From Halobacteriales archaeon QS_4_70_19 (GTDB lineage Archaea > Halobacteriota > Halobacteria > Halobacteriales > Haloarculaceae), in NCBI GenBank assembly GCA_003020985.1, contig PXRM01000044.1:1-37835 (forward strand): a stretch of 37,835 nucleotides of DNA, given 5' to 3'. Positions 1 to 8,937 of the stretch are shown one piece after another (position 1 is the stretch's first letter; every line of letters begins with the position of its first letter). The position numbers and the translations under genes are program-made. Below the pieces are notes generated by a model. The model had not been told where the DNA came from. It did not search any database and was given only the letters and a program-made list of their open reading frames with translations.

Positions 1-1259
1 ACTCCGATTCCGGCTCGTTCAACTCCTCGGACTCCAACTCCACGTCGTCCGACTCCGAGGCGGCCGACCTGCTGCTCATCGACGACACGATAGGGAGCGA
101 GGGGCGCGTGCTCCCGGAGACGCTCTCGACGGTCTCCCCGGAGTCGGCCCGCGAGATCACCGCCATCGACGACGAGACGGTCGGCGAGACCGACCTCGTC
201 GACGTCGAGACGAACACGTCGACCACCGAAACCGTCTACGAGGTCCGGCTGGTCGAACTGAGCGACGAGCAGGTGGCGCTGCTCGAGCTGAACGCCGCCG
301 GCGACTCGACGACCATGAGGAGCGTCTCCGAGTCCGTCACCGGGACCGGGGACTGGTTCTCGGACAGTTCGAGCACCGCCGACGCGTCCGGGGACGCCGC
401 CAGGGTCCGGTCGACGGAGCCCGCGGACGACCCCGAACCGCCCGTTGACGGTGACGCGGCCGCGGTCGACACCCGCGACGGTGCTGACGGTGCCGGCGAC
501 GGTGGCGCCACCGCCCCGCCGCAGAACGCCATCGGCTTCCCGGGCTCGCCCGGCGACCTCCCCGGTAACCCGGCGGGTACGGGCGCGATAGTCGGGCTGG
601 TCGGCGTGGTCGCCGCCGTGGCCGTCCGCCAGTCGGGCGCGCTCTCCGGGATGGCCGGGAGCCTGGGGAGGAGCGCCGGGACGATGATGTCGACGGCTCC
701 GGGCTCGGACTCCCTCGACCGGCTCGTCCGGACCCTGGCGCCGTTCCGCTACTCCCGGTACGACGACTCCGACCCGCTCGAACACGAGGCCCGCGAGGAG
801 ATGTTCGCGGTCGTCGAGGAGTCACCGGGCACGTACCTCTCGGAGATCGCCGAACGGGCCGACATCCCGCTGTCGACGGCCCGCCACCACATCCGCGTGC
901 TGGAGCGGGAGGAACTCGTCAGCGGGGCGAAGGTCCGGGGCAAGCGCCGCTTCTACCCCGCGCACACGGACGGTGTGGAGCTGGCGGCCGCGATGAACGA
1001 CGACTCCACCGCGGCGGTCATCGACGCGCTCGCCCGCCTCGGCGCGGCCTCGGTCAGCGATCTGGCCGACGAACTCGACAAGGACCCGAGCACGGTCACC
1101 CACCACGTCCAGCGGCTGGAGGAAGACGACGTGGTGGTCCGTGAGCGCGACGGGCGCGCGGTGATGAACAAGCTCTCGGCGGCCGCCCGGACGATGCTGA
1201 ACCCCGAGGAGCGGACCGCCGAGGGGCCGGCGGCCGGCGAGGCGATGGCCTCCGACTGA
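1..1259 (+). CDS. Membrane-anchored transcriptional regulator with two winged-helix domains (5' end outside window)
   Basis: The frame is open from base 3 with no stop or convincing start, so the N-terminus lies left of the window; 418 residues are visible. The GTG at 108 is only the first start-like codon inside the window. The visible N-terminal part is Ser/Asp/Asn-rich and acidic, as expected for an exported haloarchaeal segment. A hydrophobic stretch encoded at about 583-630 is a likely membrane segment. Two winged-helix modules follow, at about 795-960 (with STARHHIRVLEREELV as recognition helix and wing) and 1000-1200 (with STVTHHVQRLEEDDVV). This layout fits haloarchaeal one-component regulators with an outside domain, one membrane span and a cytoplasmic ArsR/MarR-like DNA-binding part. 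The signal sensed and the target genes are unknown. It converges on the HEAT-repeat gene, with 22 bp between the stops. Confidence 0.8.
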   Translation, partial: SDSGSFNSSDSNSTSSDSEAADLLLIDDTIGSEGRVLPETLSTVSPESAREITAIDDETVGETDLVDVETNTSTTETVYEVRLVELSDEQVALLELNAAGDSTTMRSVSESVTGTGDWFSDSSSTADASGDAARVRSTEPADDPEPPVDGDAAAVDTRDGADGAGDGGATAPPQNAIGFPGSPGDLPGNPAGTGAIVGLVGVVAAVAVRQSGALSGMAGSLGRSAGTMMSTAPGSDSLDRLVRTLAPFRYSRYDDSDPLEHEAREEMFAVVEESPGTYLSEIAERADIPLSTARHHIRVLEREELVSGAKVRGKRRFYPAHTDGVELAAAMNDDSTAAVIDALARLGAASVSDLADELDKDPSTVTHHVQRLEEDDVVVRERDGRAVMNKLSAAARTMLNPEERTAEGPAAGEAMASD

Positions 1260-1281
1260 GCCGCCGCCGACACGCCCCGTT

Positions 1282-2595
1282 CTACGACGACTCGCTGCGT
1301 TCGGCAGCCTCCGGCTCCGTCAGCAGGGCGACGTTCCGCGCCTCGAACGCTCGCCCGCGCTCGAACAGAGCCCGCAGCGGCCCGCCCGACGCCGGCCGGA
1401 ACTCGACGACGTACCCCTGCATCCAGTTCTCGCCGCGGAGCGTCCCGGTCCCCGTGTCGTGCTCGGTCACCTCGATGGAGTGGGGGGTCCCCTCGACCTC
1501 GAAACCGAGTCGGTCACCCTCCGTCGCGTAGCGCAGCGGCGTCCGTTCGTCGTCCAGGCGTCGGGCGGTCTCGGGCGTGACATCAAGCGTGCCGGTGCGC
1601 TCGGCCCTCTCGTAGTGCCCCCGCCAGCCGTCGCTGCCCCGGCGGAGTTCCAGCCGGTAGCCGACGGGGTCGTTCCGGAGGTCGAGCCGTCCCTGGAGCG
1701 CGTCGACGGCCTCGACGGTCCCCCGGAACCGACCGCCGCGGACGGTCACGTCGGCCTCGACCTGGAGCCAGTCGCCGAGCGCCCGGTCGCCGGTGACCAG
1801 GACGGCCGCCAGCGCGCTCGCGTCCGGCGCCGGGGACGGCGTCGGGGCCGCCGCCTCGTAGGTCGCCGCGCGGAGCGCGCGTCGGGCTGCCCGGCGGACC
1901 GTCCCGTTCAGATCCGTCCGGGCGACTTGTCCCAGTGCCGACCGGGCCGCCGCGTCGTCGGCGGTGCCCGCGGCGCCGAGTGCGAGACACGCGGCCCGTC
2001 GGACGGGGATCGACTCGTCGCTCAGTAGCTCGACCAGGCGCTCGTGCCGGCGCCCGTCCACGGGCGGCATCAGCGCACAGAGGCGGGCGGCGTGCTTGCG
2101 GACCGGCGGATGCTCGTCCTCGAGGAGGCCGGGCAGCCGGGCCGTGGGGACGACCTCGGGGCCCCGGGTGGCGAGCCACTCCAGCGCCCACGCGACGCTG
2201 TGGCGGACGCTCTCCGAGCGGTCGTCGAGGTGGGTCCGGAGCGGTTCGGCCGCCGCTCGATGGCTCGCGGGGTCGTCGACGACGACCTCCGCGATGGGCC
2301 GGGCGACGTTCGACCGGACGCTGGCCACCGGGTCGTCGAGGGCGTCGAGCAGGTCCCCCAGTAGCGGCTCGACCGCGACCGGGTCGTTGGTGCCGGCCTC
2401 GAAGCAGACGCGTGCGACCGCCGTGCGGACGCGGTCGTCGGGGTCGTCCAGCGCGTCGACGATGCGGTCCAGGACCGGCGCCAGGAGGCCGGGGTTCCCC
2501 GTCGCCGTCTCCACCAGTTCGGAGGCTGCCTCGCGCCGGCACTCGGTGTCGGTGGCCTCCAGTAGCGCCGTGATGCGGTCGTTGGGGACCCCCAT
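1282..2595 (-). CDS. HEAT-repeat protein
   Basis: 437 residues from the ATG at 2595. The reading frame stays open to 2706, but that extension runs into a dispersed palindromic repeat and has no HEAT character, so the downstream start (MGVPNDRITALL) is preferred. The first half is a run of degenerate HEAT repeats, with recurring units such as DALDDPDDRVRTAVARVC, DALDDPVASVRSNVAR and LLEDEHPPVRKHAARL, typical of an alpha-solenoid protein-binding scaffold. The last third is not helical-repeat-like and looks beta-rich; I do not recognise it. HEAT proteins of this kind mediate protein-protein contacts, and the partner cannot be read from the sequence. It lies downstream of, and in the same direction as, the E1-alpha gene, separated by the 93-bp repeat. 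Confidence 0.8.
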   Translation of the reverse strand: MGVPNDRITALLEATDTECRREAASELVETATGNPGLLAPVLDRIVDALDDPDDRVRTAVARVCFEAGTNDPVAVEPLLGDLLDALDDPVASVRSNVARPIAEVVVDDPASHRAAAEPLRTHLDDRSESVRHSVAWALEWLATRGPEVVPTARLPGLLEDEHPPVRKHAARLCALMPPVDGRRHERLVELLSDESIPVRRAACLALGAAGTADDAAARSALGQVARTDLNGTVRRAARRALRAATYEAAAPTPSPAPDASALAAVLVTGDRALGDWLQVEADVTVRGGRFRGTVEAVDALQGRLDLRNDPVGYRLELRRGSDGWRGHYERAERTGTLDVTPETARRLDDERTPLRYATEGDRLGFEVEGTPHSIEVTEHDTGTGTLRGENWMQGYVVEFRPASGGPLRALFERGRAFEARNVALLTEPEAAERSESS

Positions 2596-2668
2596 CTGTC
2601 CCCGCGTACGGGTGCCTGTGAGGTGTACCTGTCGGTGGGTGGGCAGGTCGACGCGCCGTCCCACCAGT

Positions 2669-2761
2669 CGCGACCTCATACGGATTACGCTACGTCCTTT
2701 CCACAATGACCGCTTGCCCTCAGGCGGTCATCGTGGGAAACAGGTAGCGTAATCCGTATCA
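2669..2761 (-). repeat. 93-bp palindromic dispersed element, copy 1
   Basis: Core inverted repeats ATACGGATTACGCTA (2678-2692) and TAGCGTAATCCGTAT (2745-2759) are perfect over 15 bp. An inner pair, ATGACCGC (2706-2713) and GCGGTCAT (2724-2731), extends the hairpin. Read on the minus strand the element begins with the TGA stop codon of the E1-alpha gene and ends with GAGGTCGCG. A second copy at 19949-20041 is 82/93 identical by hand alignment. It could be a miniature inverted-repeat element or a structured 3'-end element. Confidence 0.85.
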
Positions 2762-3799
2762 GTCCTCCCAGGCCGGGCCGCCCGGCTCGACGTCGTCGGC
2801 GCGCTCGCGCAGCCACGCGTGCTGCTCGCGGACGCGCGGCGGGAGGTCGGCGTACGAGTGCTCGAACAGGTCCGCGACCGCGGGGGGTGCGGTGGCCTCG
2901 GCGGTCGCGACCGCCTCGTCGGCCTCCCGCCGGGCGTCCTCGCGGAGCGTCTCGACGACCCCCTCCCGGTGGACGAGCGACTCCACCAGCACCGGCGTCC
3001 CCTCGCGGACGGTCGCCAGCGCCTCGGCGACGACCTCGTGGACCGCCAGCGGGTCCGTCCCGTCGACCTGGCGGCCCTCGAAGCCGTACGCCCCGGCGCG
3101 GGCGGCGATGCTGTCGGCGGCGGTCTGGTGCTCGCGCGGCGTCGAGATGGCCCAGCCGTTATTCTCACAGAGGAAGAGCACGGGCGCCCCGAACACGCCC
3201 GCGAAGTTCATCGCCTCGTGGGTGTCGCCCTCCGAGGTGGCGCCGTCGCCGAGGTAGGCGACGACCGCCTCGTCGGTCGGTCCGTCCGTGGGGTCCACCA
3301 GCCCGGCAGCGACCGCGCCGTCCGCGCCCGCCTTGCCGTCCGCCTCGTCCGTGCCGCCCCCGGCCGCGTCGTCGGGCCCGGCAGGCGCCACGGCGTTCCG
3401 GTAGTTCACCGCCATCCCGACCCCGACGGCGTGGGGGAGCTGCGTGGCGATGGGGACCGCCTGCGGGAAGATCCGCACGTCGTGGTCGGAGACGAACTCC
3501 GGGTAGCCCCGGCGGAACAGCAGCACGTCGCTCATCGGGACGCCGCGTGCCAGCGCCATCGCGTTCGTCCGGTAGGTCGGGAACAGCCAGTCCGCCTCGC
3601 GCATGGCGTGGGCCGCCGCGACCTGCGACCCCTCCTGCCCGCGGTACGGCGGGTAGCCGGACATCCAGCCCCGGCGCTGCAGGGCGAGCGCCCGGTCGTC
3701 GAAGACGCGGGCCCGGACTACGTCGCGGAGGAGGGCGCGGACGGCCCCGGCGTCGAGCGACGTCTCGGTCAGGTCCCGCTCCCCGATGACACGGTACAT
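2759..3799 (-). CDS. Thiamine-diphosphate-dependent 2-oxoacid dehydrogenase E1 component, alpha subunit
   Basis: 346 residues, resembling E1-alpha of the pyruvate / branched-chain 2-oxoacid dehydrogenase family, which performs ThDP-dependent decarboxylation together with an E1-beta subunit. Visible signatures are the N-terminal GYPPYRGQEGSQVAAAHAM region, the LPHAVGVGMA segment, and the ThDP/Mg motif from GDG (residues 184-186) through GDTHEAMNF to ENN (about 212-214). A Gly/Ala/Asp-rich insertion of roughly 40 residues separates NYRNAV from EAVVAYLGDGA; most E1-alpha chains have a short loop there. No E1-beta, E2 or E3 gene is next to it, so the subunit is an orphan here and substrate specificity cannot be assigned. 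Its TGA stop coincides with the edge of the 93-bp repeat. The ATG at 3799 (MYRVIGERDL) is used. Confidence 0.85.
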   Translation of the reverse strand: MYRVIGERDLTETSLDAGAVRALLRDVVRARVFDDRALALQRRGWMSGYPPYRGQEGSQVAAAHAMREADWLFPTYRTNAMALARGVPMSDVLLFRRGYPEFVSDHDVRIFPQAVPIATQLPHAVGVGMAVNYRNAVAPAGPDDAAGGGTDEADGKAGADGAVAAGLVDPTDGPTDEAVVAYLGDGATSEGDTHEAMNFAGVFGAPVLFLCENNGWAISTPREHQTAADSIAARAGAYGFEGRQVDGTDPLAVHEVVAEALATVREGTPVLVESLVHREGVVETLREDARREADEAVATAEATAPPAVADLFEHSYADLPPRVREQHAWLRERADDVEPGGPAWED

Positions 3800-4070
3800 G
3801 CAGTGGCCCTGTCGTCGGGCCGGGTTAGCGATTGTGGTGAGATGGGGGTGCCGGGATAATCAGTATGCGTCCGATGTATTCTACAGAGGTTCGAAACATA
3901 GCGATAATTTGTGCCGTACAACGAGTATCTGGTGGAGAGTGTGGATATCCGCGAGGTGCGCCCGGGGGCCGACGGCCGCTCGCCGGTCGGCCGCTGGGGC
4001 GTCGCCCGCCCGGTTCCGGCGGCCGCGGAAGCCGGCAGTCTTAATCCGGTGCCGTCGCCATCGTCGGCCA
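3800..4070. promoter_or_regulatory. Divergent intergenic region with TATA box for the prepilin peptidase gene
   Basis: Between the E1-alpha gene (minus) and the peptidase gene (plus). TCTTAAT at 4039-4045 is centred 29 bp before the GTG at 4071, fitting a leaderless haloarchaeal promoter. The stretch 3845-3930 is clearly AT-richer than its surroundings. I see no RNA gene or convincing ORF in it. The box serving the E1-alpha gene is weak and not assigned. Confidence 0.5.
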
Positions 4071-5159
4071 GTGTTCGGCGCCGACCTCGCCCAGCTGGCC
4101 CCGCCGACCGAGTACGGGACGGTCGCGGACCTGCTGCGGCTGCTGCTGGTCCCCGCCTTCGGCTACGCGGCCTACCGCGACGTCCGCACCCGGCGGGTGG
4201 ACGGCCGGCTGTGGGCCCCGCTCGTCCTCCTCGGGCTGGTCGCACTCCTGCTCGACTTCTCACGGGTCGGGGTAAACTCGTTCTCCGGCGAGCGGCTGGT
4301 CGTCCGGACCGGCGTCTCGCTGGGGCTCGTCGGGTCGCTGGGCTACCTGTTCTGGCGGCTGGGCGCCTTCGGCGGCGCGGACGCGAAGGCCATCATGACC
4401 CTCTCGCTGTGCTTCCCGGTGTACCCCAGCTACACGCTCCCCTTCGGGACCGTTCCCGACCACCGCGCACCGCTGGGCGTGTTCTCGCTCACCATCCTCA
4501 CGAACACGGTCCTGGCGGGGCTGGCCTACCCGCTTGTGCTGGCGGCCGGCAACGCCGCTCGCGGTCGGTTCGCGCTCCCGATGTTCGTCGGCCGGCCCGT
4601 CCGCGTCGGGGCGATAGCACGGACGTACGGCCGGCTGCTGGAGACCCCCGACGGGCTCACGCGCGGGGGGCTCGACCTCGACACGCTCCGGATGTACCTC
4701 CGCTGGCGCGGGACGACGCTGTCGGCCGTCCGGGCGGCCCCCGACGAGTTCCGGGACCCTGACTCCGTTCCGGCGCCGGAGGCGCGCGGTGAGCCGACCA
4801 GCGGCTCCGTCGCGGAGGGCGACCCGGTCACCGACGGCGGCGTGCCGGCGCCGGATGCCGACCCGGACGCGCCCGATGGCGCGTCGCCCCCGCCCCTCGT
4901 GCCGACGACGGACACGTCCGCGACACCGGCCGTCCGCCGGGTCGACGAGTGGGGCGCGGCGGCGTTCCTCGACGACGTGGGGTACGCCTACGGGGCGACC
5001 GCGGCGGACCTGCGGGCGGCGCTCGAACTGCTCGCCGATGCCGACCGCGAGCGGGTGTGGGTGTCGCCGGGCATCCCGTTCGTCGTCCCGATGTTCGCGG
5101 GGCTGGTCGTCTCGCTGGTCCTCGGCGACGTTCTGTTCCTGCTGCTCGGGTCGGGCTGA
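4071..5159 (+). CDS. A24-family prepilin peptidase (archaeal type)
   Basis: 362 residues from GTG 4071, chosen because a TATA box lies 29 bp upstream and because [12 protein letters not shown] leads straight into the first membrane helix; the longer open frame to 3786 is not needed. The two catalytic aspartates of A24 aspartic peptidases are visible in YRDVRTRRV and in GGADAK, the archaeal GxHyD-type motif. Multiple membrane helices surround them. After an acidic Pro/Thr-rich linker (about residues 225-285) there is a C-terminal region ending in [15 protein letters not shown] and a last helix, matching the archaeal A24 C-terminal domain. The family cleaves class III signal peptides of pilins and archaellins at the membrane. 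The pilin-like protein at 17899 is a plausible substrate. hisI follows 76 bp downstream with its own probable promoter. Confidence 0.85.
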   Translation: MFGADLAQLAPPTEYGTVADLLRLLLVPAFGYAAYRDVRTRRVDGRLWAPLVLLGLVALLLDFSRVGVNSFSGERLVVRTGVSLGLVGSLGYLFWRLGAFGGADAKAIMTLSLCFPVYPSYTLPFGTVPDHRAPLGVFSLTILTNTVLAGLAYPLVLAAGNAARGRFALPMFVGRPVRVGAIARTYGRLLETPDGLTRGGLDLDTLRMYLRWRGTTLSAVRAAPDEFRDPDSVPAPEARGEPTSGSVAEGDPVTDGGVPAPDADPDAPDGASPPPLVPTTDTSATPAVRRVDEWGAAAFLDDVGYAYGATAADLRAALELLADADRERVWVSPGIPFVVPMFAGLVVSLVLGDVLFLLLGSG

Positions 5160-5235
5160 CGGCGGCCGTCCGCCCGCTGTGGCCCGGCACGCCGGCACGA
5201 AAAGACCTATCCTCGCCACGGGCCTCGCTCCGGAC

Positions 5236-5712
5236 ATGAGCGAGACAGAGCCCGGGGGGGCGACCGGGGCCACCGCCCCGGACCTGGCGTTCGACGAGCA
5301 GGAGCTGCTCCCGGCAGTGGCGCAGGACGCCGACACCGGCGAGGTACTGATGCTCGCGTACGTCGACGAGACGGCGGTCTCCCGGACCCGAGAGACGGGA
5401 TACGCCCACTACTACTCGCGCTCGCGCGACGAACTCTGGAAGAAGGGCGCGACGAGCGGCCACACGCAGCGCGTCCGCGAGGTCCGCGCGGACTGCGACG
5501 GCGACGCGCTCCTCTACGTCGTCGAGCAGTCGGGCGGCGCCTGTCACACGGGCTTCGAGAGCTGTTTCTACCGGACGCTCGACGGCGAGACGGTCGGCGA
5601 GCGCGTCTTCGACCCGGACGCAGTCTACGACGACGAGGCCGAGGACGCCGACGGGACCGGGGACAGCACCGACAGCGGGGCCAGCGGCGGAGCAGCCGAC
5701 ACGGACGGATGA
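5236..5712 (+). CDS. hisI: Phosphoribosyl-AMP cyclohydrolase
   Basis: 158 residues, third enzyme of histidine biosynthesis, opening the purine ring of phosphoribosyl-AMP in the cytoplasm. The metal-binding signature DCDGD is present (D86, C87, D88, D90), as is the downstream pair in CHTGFESC (C103, C110), which with C87 should bind zinc. The core motif [11 protein letters not shown] is also intact. A haloarchaeal acidic tail of about 30 residues follows the catalytic core. The ATG at 5236 fits the family N-terminus; AAAAGACCTAT at 5199-5209 is a likely TATA region. There is no hisE fusion. Its stop overlaps the start of the next gene by 4 bp (ATGA), so the two are probably co-transcribed. Confidence 0.92.
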   Translation: MSETEPGGATGATAPDLAFDEQELLPAVAQDADTGEVLMLAYVDETAVSRTRETGYAHYYSRSRDELWKKGATSGHTQRVREVRADCDGDALLYVVEQSGGACHTGFESCFYRTLDGETVGERVFDPDAVYDDEAEDADGTGDSTDSGASGGAADTDG

Positions 5713-6766
5713 GCGGCACCGTGCCGGACGCCACGGCGACGGAGGCCGAGACGAGCGCGGCGGCGCTGGTCGCCGAACTGGACGCCGCCGACGCGGAGTT
5801 CGAGCGGCTCCGCGAGCGCGTCGAGGAGTACGGCGTCGACGCGCTCGACCGGGTCGCGGGCGCCTGTGAGCAGGTCGACCGCCTCTTCGAGCAGTACGAG
5901 GACCGCGCCACCGACTACGACGACTTCGAGGGGTACGTGGAGTTCCAGGAGACGTTCGTGGACTTCGTCGCGGGCCTGCCGGAGGACCTGCCCGCCCACG
6001 ACGCGTTCGAGGCCGCCGACGAGACGTTCCAGCGCTCGCGGCTGAAGGAGAAGCACTTCGCGCAGGCGCGCGAGCAACTCCAGCCCGCTCGCGACCTCGC
6101 GGCGCTGTACGAGGACTGGCAGGCGGCCCGCGAGCGCTACGGCGACGCCCGGTACGCCGTCGTCCGCCGGCTGGAAACGGTCGAGGAGCGGATCGCCGAC
6201 CTCGAGCAGACGCTGACGTACGGCGAGGCCGCCCTCGACGCGCCGGTCGGGCCGAGCCGCTCCTGGACGCGCGTCGCCCACCCGGCCGCCTGCTGGAGTA
6301 CGTCCGTGACTCGCCAGCGGGCGCGGAGTCGGTGGTGAAACTGCTGGAGTACGCGGACTACTCGAACTCGAAGCTGGGGCACTACGTCGACGACCCGGCG
6401 GCGTTCCAGCGCTGCGTGGCGGCCAACGAGACGTACCTCGACCGCCTCGATGCGGCGTCGCTGACGGTCGGCTGGCCCCCACCGTCGGCGACCGACCTCC
6501 GCTGGTGGGCCGACGCCGCCGAGTCGGTCGTCCGGCGGTTCGCCCCCGAGCAGACGGTCGCCTCGCTCCGGACGGTCCGACGGCTGACGTACGACGGGGA
6601 CTACGAGCGCCTCCGGGCGGCCGCCGTCGCGCGCGTCGAACTGGACGAGCGCGAGCGCGAGCGGCTGCGGAACGGGGCCGTCACGGCCGACCTCGATGCG
6701 GCCCGCGAGGCGCGGGACCTGCTGTCGTCGGCGCTGGAGGACTACCCGCCGCTGGAGGACCGCTGA
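5709..6766 (+). pseudogene. Coiled-coil protein gene interrupted by a -1 frameshift
   Basis: The first frame (from ATG 5709, overlapping hisI by 4 bp) codes an acidic, charged helical protein with regions such as RLRERVEEYGVD, YEDRATDYDDFEGYVEF and RLETVEERIADLEQTL. Near 6248-6252 the sensible reading moves to another frame, continuing AEPLLDARRPPGRLLEYV and VVKLLEYADYSNSKLGHYV to the stop at 6766. Restoring one G in the GGG run around 6249-6251 would rejoin the two parts into a protein of about 352 residues. It is either a natural inactivating frameshift or a sequencing or assembly error in a G run. The family looks like an uncharacterised haloarchaeal coiled-coil protein (a DUF7118-like assignment is from memory and tentative). 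No catalytic motif is seen. Confidence 0.75.
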
Positions 6767-6775
6767 CCCGTCCGG

Positions 6776-7291
6776 CTACGAGCTGTCGGTGCCGTTCCCG
6801 GCGGCGGTCGGGGTCCCCGTCCGCAGGTCGGTCGGCGTCTCGTCCGGCCGGGAGACGCCCAGGACGCGGGCCACGTCGCCCGTCCGGTAGAACAGCTCCG
6901 CGGTGTCGCCCGGCCTGACGCTGTTGAAATCACCCCGTGTGAGGTCCGCTTCGCCGCAGTCTCCGTCGCCCGTTGCCTCGGGGGCGCAGTCGTGCTGGAC
7001 GAGGTAATCGACGGCCTCGTACTGGCGGGACAGGGCCTCCCCGAGCGGCTGCGAGACGATGAGCGGCCCGTCGAACTCGAAGTCGTCGCGGTGGCCCCGG
7101 GCGATGGTCCGGGCCTCGTCGACGGCATCGTAGACGATGCGCCCGCGCCCGTTCGCCGTCTCGACGGTGATGTACTTCGCGCGGACGAGGCCCGACTGCG
7201 TGACGCCCAGCGTGCTCAGACAACCGCTCGTCGCCGTCGTGGCGAGTGCCGCCGTCGCGCCGAGCGCCCGGAGCGCAGCCCGTCGTCGCAT
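6776..7291 (-). CDS. Small predicted lipoprotein of unknown function
   Basis: 171 residues. The N-terminus MRRRAALRALGATAAL followed by TSGCLS is an arginine-pair signal with a lipobox, so export (possibly by Tat, common in haloarchaea) and lipid attachment at the cysteine are likely. The mature part contains a charged core (ETANGRGRIVYDAVDEARTIARG) and two further cysteines, in HDCAPEA and DGDCGEAD, that may form a disulphide outside the cell. The end is a Thr/Gly-rich tail. I do not recognise the family. It converges on the frameshifted coiled-coil gene with 9 bp between stops. CCTTGTGAC on the minus strand around 7310-7318 may be part of its promoter. Confidence 0.7.
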   Translation of the reverse strand: MRRRAALRALGATAALATTATSGCLSTLGVTQSGLVRAKYITVETANGRGRIVYDAVDEARTIARGHRDDFEFDGPLIVSQPLGEALSRQYEAVDYLVQHDCAPEATGDGDCGEADLTRGDFNSVRPGDTAELFYRTGDVARVLGVSRPDETPTDLRTGTPTAAGNGTDSS

Positions 7292-7358
7292 ACCGGTCGT
7301 TCGGGGGTCGTCACAAGGAGGGTTCCGGTCCCGGACGGTGCCGCGCCCCGCGTCCCGC

Positions 7359-8432
7359 TCAGATGCCCCCGGTCACGTCCTGGTACGCGCCCTCCTCGTA
7401 CTCGTCGTTCGGGATGACGACGACGCTGCCGAAGCCCTCGCGGTCCTGTAGCATCTGGTGGGCGCGGGCGGTCTCGCTCATCGGCAGCACCTCCCGGACG
7501 TAGGGGGTGAAGGTGCCGTCCCAGACCAGCGAGAGCACGTCGTCCATCTCGCCGGGCGTGCCCATCGTCGAGCCCAGGATGTCGAGCTGCTTCCAGAAGA
7601 TCTGGGTGACGTCCGTCTCCGGGTTCGGCCCGGTGGTCGCTCCGCAGGTGACCAGGCGGGCGCCCTGCGTGCAGGCGCTGATGGAGTCCTGCCACGTCGC
7701 GGCGCCGATGTGGTCGACCACGACGTCCGCGCCACGGCCGTCCGTGTCGCTCTTGATGGCGCTCACGAAGTCCTCCTCGTCGTAGTTGATGAGGTGGTCG
7801 GCGCCGCACTCGGCCGCGAGGTCGAGCTTGGCGTCGGTGGAGGCGGTCGCCCAGACCTCGGCGCCAGCGTTGGCGGCGATCTGGACCGCGGCGTGACCGA
7901 CGCCGCCGGACGCACCGTGGACCAGCACGTTCTCCCCCTGGCGCACCTCGGCGCGCGTGGTGAGCATCCGCCACGCGGTCTGGAAGACGAGCGGCGCGGC
8001 CGCCGCCGTCACGAAGTCGACGTGGTCCGGCACGTGGACGAGGTTGTCCTCGGCGAGCGCGGTCAGCTCCGAGTGGACGCCGGTCGTGTGCTCGCCGATG
8101 AGCTGGAAGTTCTCGCACAGCGAGCGGTCCCCGTCGCGGCAGAACTCGCACTCCCCGCAGGAGGTGGCGGGCGCGACCGCCACGCGGTCGCCAGCCTCGA
8201 ACCGGGTGACGTCCTCGCCGACCTCCCGGACGATGCCGGCGCCGTCGCTGCCGGGGATGTGTGGGAACTCGCCCGGGCTCGGCATCCCGCGCCGCGTCCA
8301 CACGTCGAGGTGGTTCAGCCCGCCGGCCTTCATCTCGACCAGACACTGGTCACGGTCGAACTCCGGGTCCGGCAGCTCGTCGTGCTGGATGACGTCCGTG
8401 TTGCCGTGTTCCTCGTAATAGACAGCCTTCAT
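7359..8432 (-). CDS. Zinc-type medium-chain alcohol dehydrogenase / quinone oxidoreductase family protein
   Basis: 357 residues of the MDR superfamily. The N-terminal GroES-like half has the four-cysteine structural zinc lobe in CGECEFCRDGDRSLC. The Rossmann half has the nucleotide-binding motif VLVHGASGGVGHAAVQIA, followed by GRGADVVVDHIGAATW. The acidic residue pattern is normal for a haloarchaeal enzyme. The substrate is not predictable; the family reduces aldehydes, ketones or quinones with NAD(P)H. The start MKAVYYEEHG is the family norm. Upstream on the minus strand CCGTTTTCAC (8455-8464) lies 23-32 bp before the ATG and fits a leaderless TATA box. Confidence 0.9.
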   Translation of the reverse strand: MKAVYYEEHGNTDVIQHDELPDPEFDRDQCLVEMKAGGLNHLDVWTRRGMPSPGEFPHIPGSDGAGIVREVGEDVTRFEAGDRVAVAPATSCGECEFCRDGDRSLCENFQLIGEHTTGVHSELTALAEDNLVHVPDHVDFVTAAAAPLVFQTAWRMLTTRAEVRQGENVLVHGASGGVGHAAVQIAANAGAEVWATASTDAKLDLAAECGADHLINYDEEDFVSAIKSDTDGRGADVVVDHIGAATWQDSISACTQGARLVTCGATTGPNPETDVTQIFWKQLDILGSTMGTPGEMDDVLSLVWDGTFTPYVREVLPMSETARAHQMLQDREGFGSVVVIPNDEYEEGAYQDVTGGI

Positions 8433-8532
8433 AGGCCGGCAGTCGGCGGGGTTGGTGAAAACGGTAGCGGTGTCGGAACCCGCCGCCAGCGCGACGCAAG
8501 ACCCATGTCCGCCTCGGCGCTACCCGGATGTG

Positions 8533-8937
8533 ATGCGGACCTCGCACCTGGGTGTGGCGGTCCTGCTCGCCGGCCTCGTCGTGCTGAGCGCCGGCGGGGC
8601 GGCGTACGTCGACGCCCAGAAGTGCCGAACGGTCGCCGGCGTCACCGTCACCCAGGTCGAGGACCCTCCCGCCGACCTCCAGCGGGTCGCCTACGCGGAC
8701 CTCACCGACGACCAGCGAGAGGTGTTCGACCAGGTCCGGGGCGCACGGCAGGCCCTCGTCCGGCGTGGCCTCTTCGAGGACCCGCTCGTGGTCGCCTACG
8801 AGGGTGACGACTACGTGGTCGCCGTGAGCGAGGAGCAGGACTGCGGCGACCCCGGCAGCGACGGCGTCCGCGTCCCGCTCGTCGGCGGTGCCGCCCTGCT
8901 GCTCGCCGGGGCTGCCGTGGCGAAGTACGGGGATTGA
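8533..8937 (+). CDS. Small two-span membrane protein
   Basis: 134 residues from ATG 8533 (a GTG directly before it at 8530 is an alternative). One hydrophobic helix sits at the very N-terminus (LGVAVLLAGLVVLSAGGAAY) and one at the C-terminus (VPLVGGAALLLAGAAVA). Between them lies a soluble loop of about 80 residues with two cysteines (QKCRTV and EEQDCGDP), suggesting an extracytoplasmic, disulphide-stabilised loop. The longer frame back to 8452 codes unrelated residues antisense to the neighbouring promoter, so it is not used. No family is recognised. Confidence 0.65.
   Translation: MRTSHLGVAVLLAGLVVLSAGGAAYVDAQKCRTVAGVTVTQVEDPPADLQRVAYADLTDDQREVFDQVRGARQALVRRGLFEDPLVVAYEGDDYVVAVSEEQDCGDPGSDGVRVPLVGGAALLLAGAAVAKYGD

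Noticed and set aside
1583..2542. 319-codon minus-strand open frame over the HEAT gene
   Set aside because: Arg/Pro-rich shadow; the HEAT frame shows clear repeat periodicity.
2596..2706. N-terminal extension of the HEAT protein to 2706
   Set aside because: Extension is basic, not HEAT-like, and begins within the dispersed repeat; ATG 2595 is better.
2728..2752. Shared peptide RDLIRITLR in open frames crossing both 93-bp elements
   Set aside because: The similarity comes from the DNA repeat itself; the frames have no start, no context and differ outside the element.
7216..8346. 376-codon minus-strand open frame over the alcohol dehydrogenase
   Set aside because: Out-of-frame shadow of the dehydrogenase at 7359-8432, which has an intact zinc lobe and Rossmann motif.
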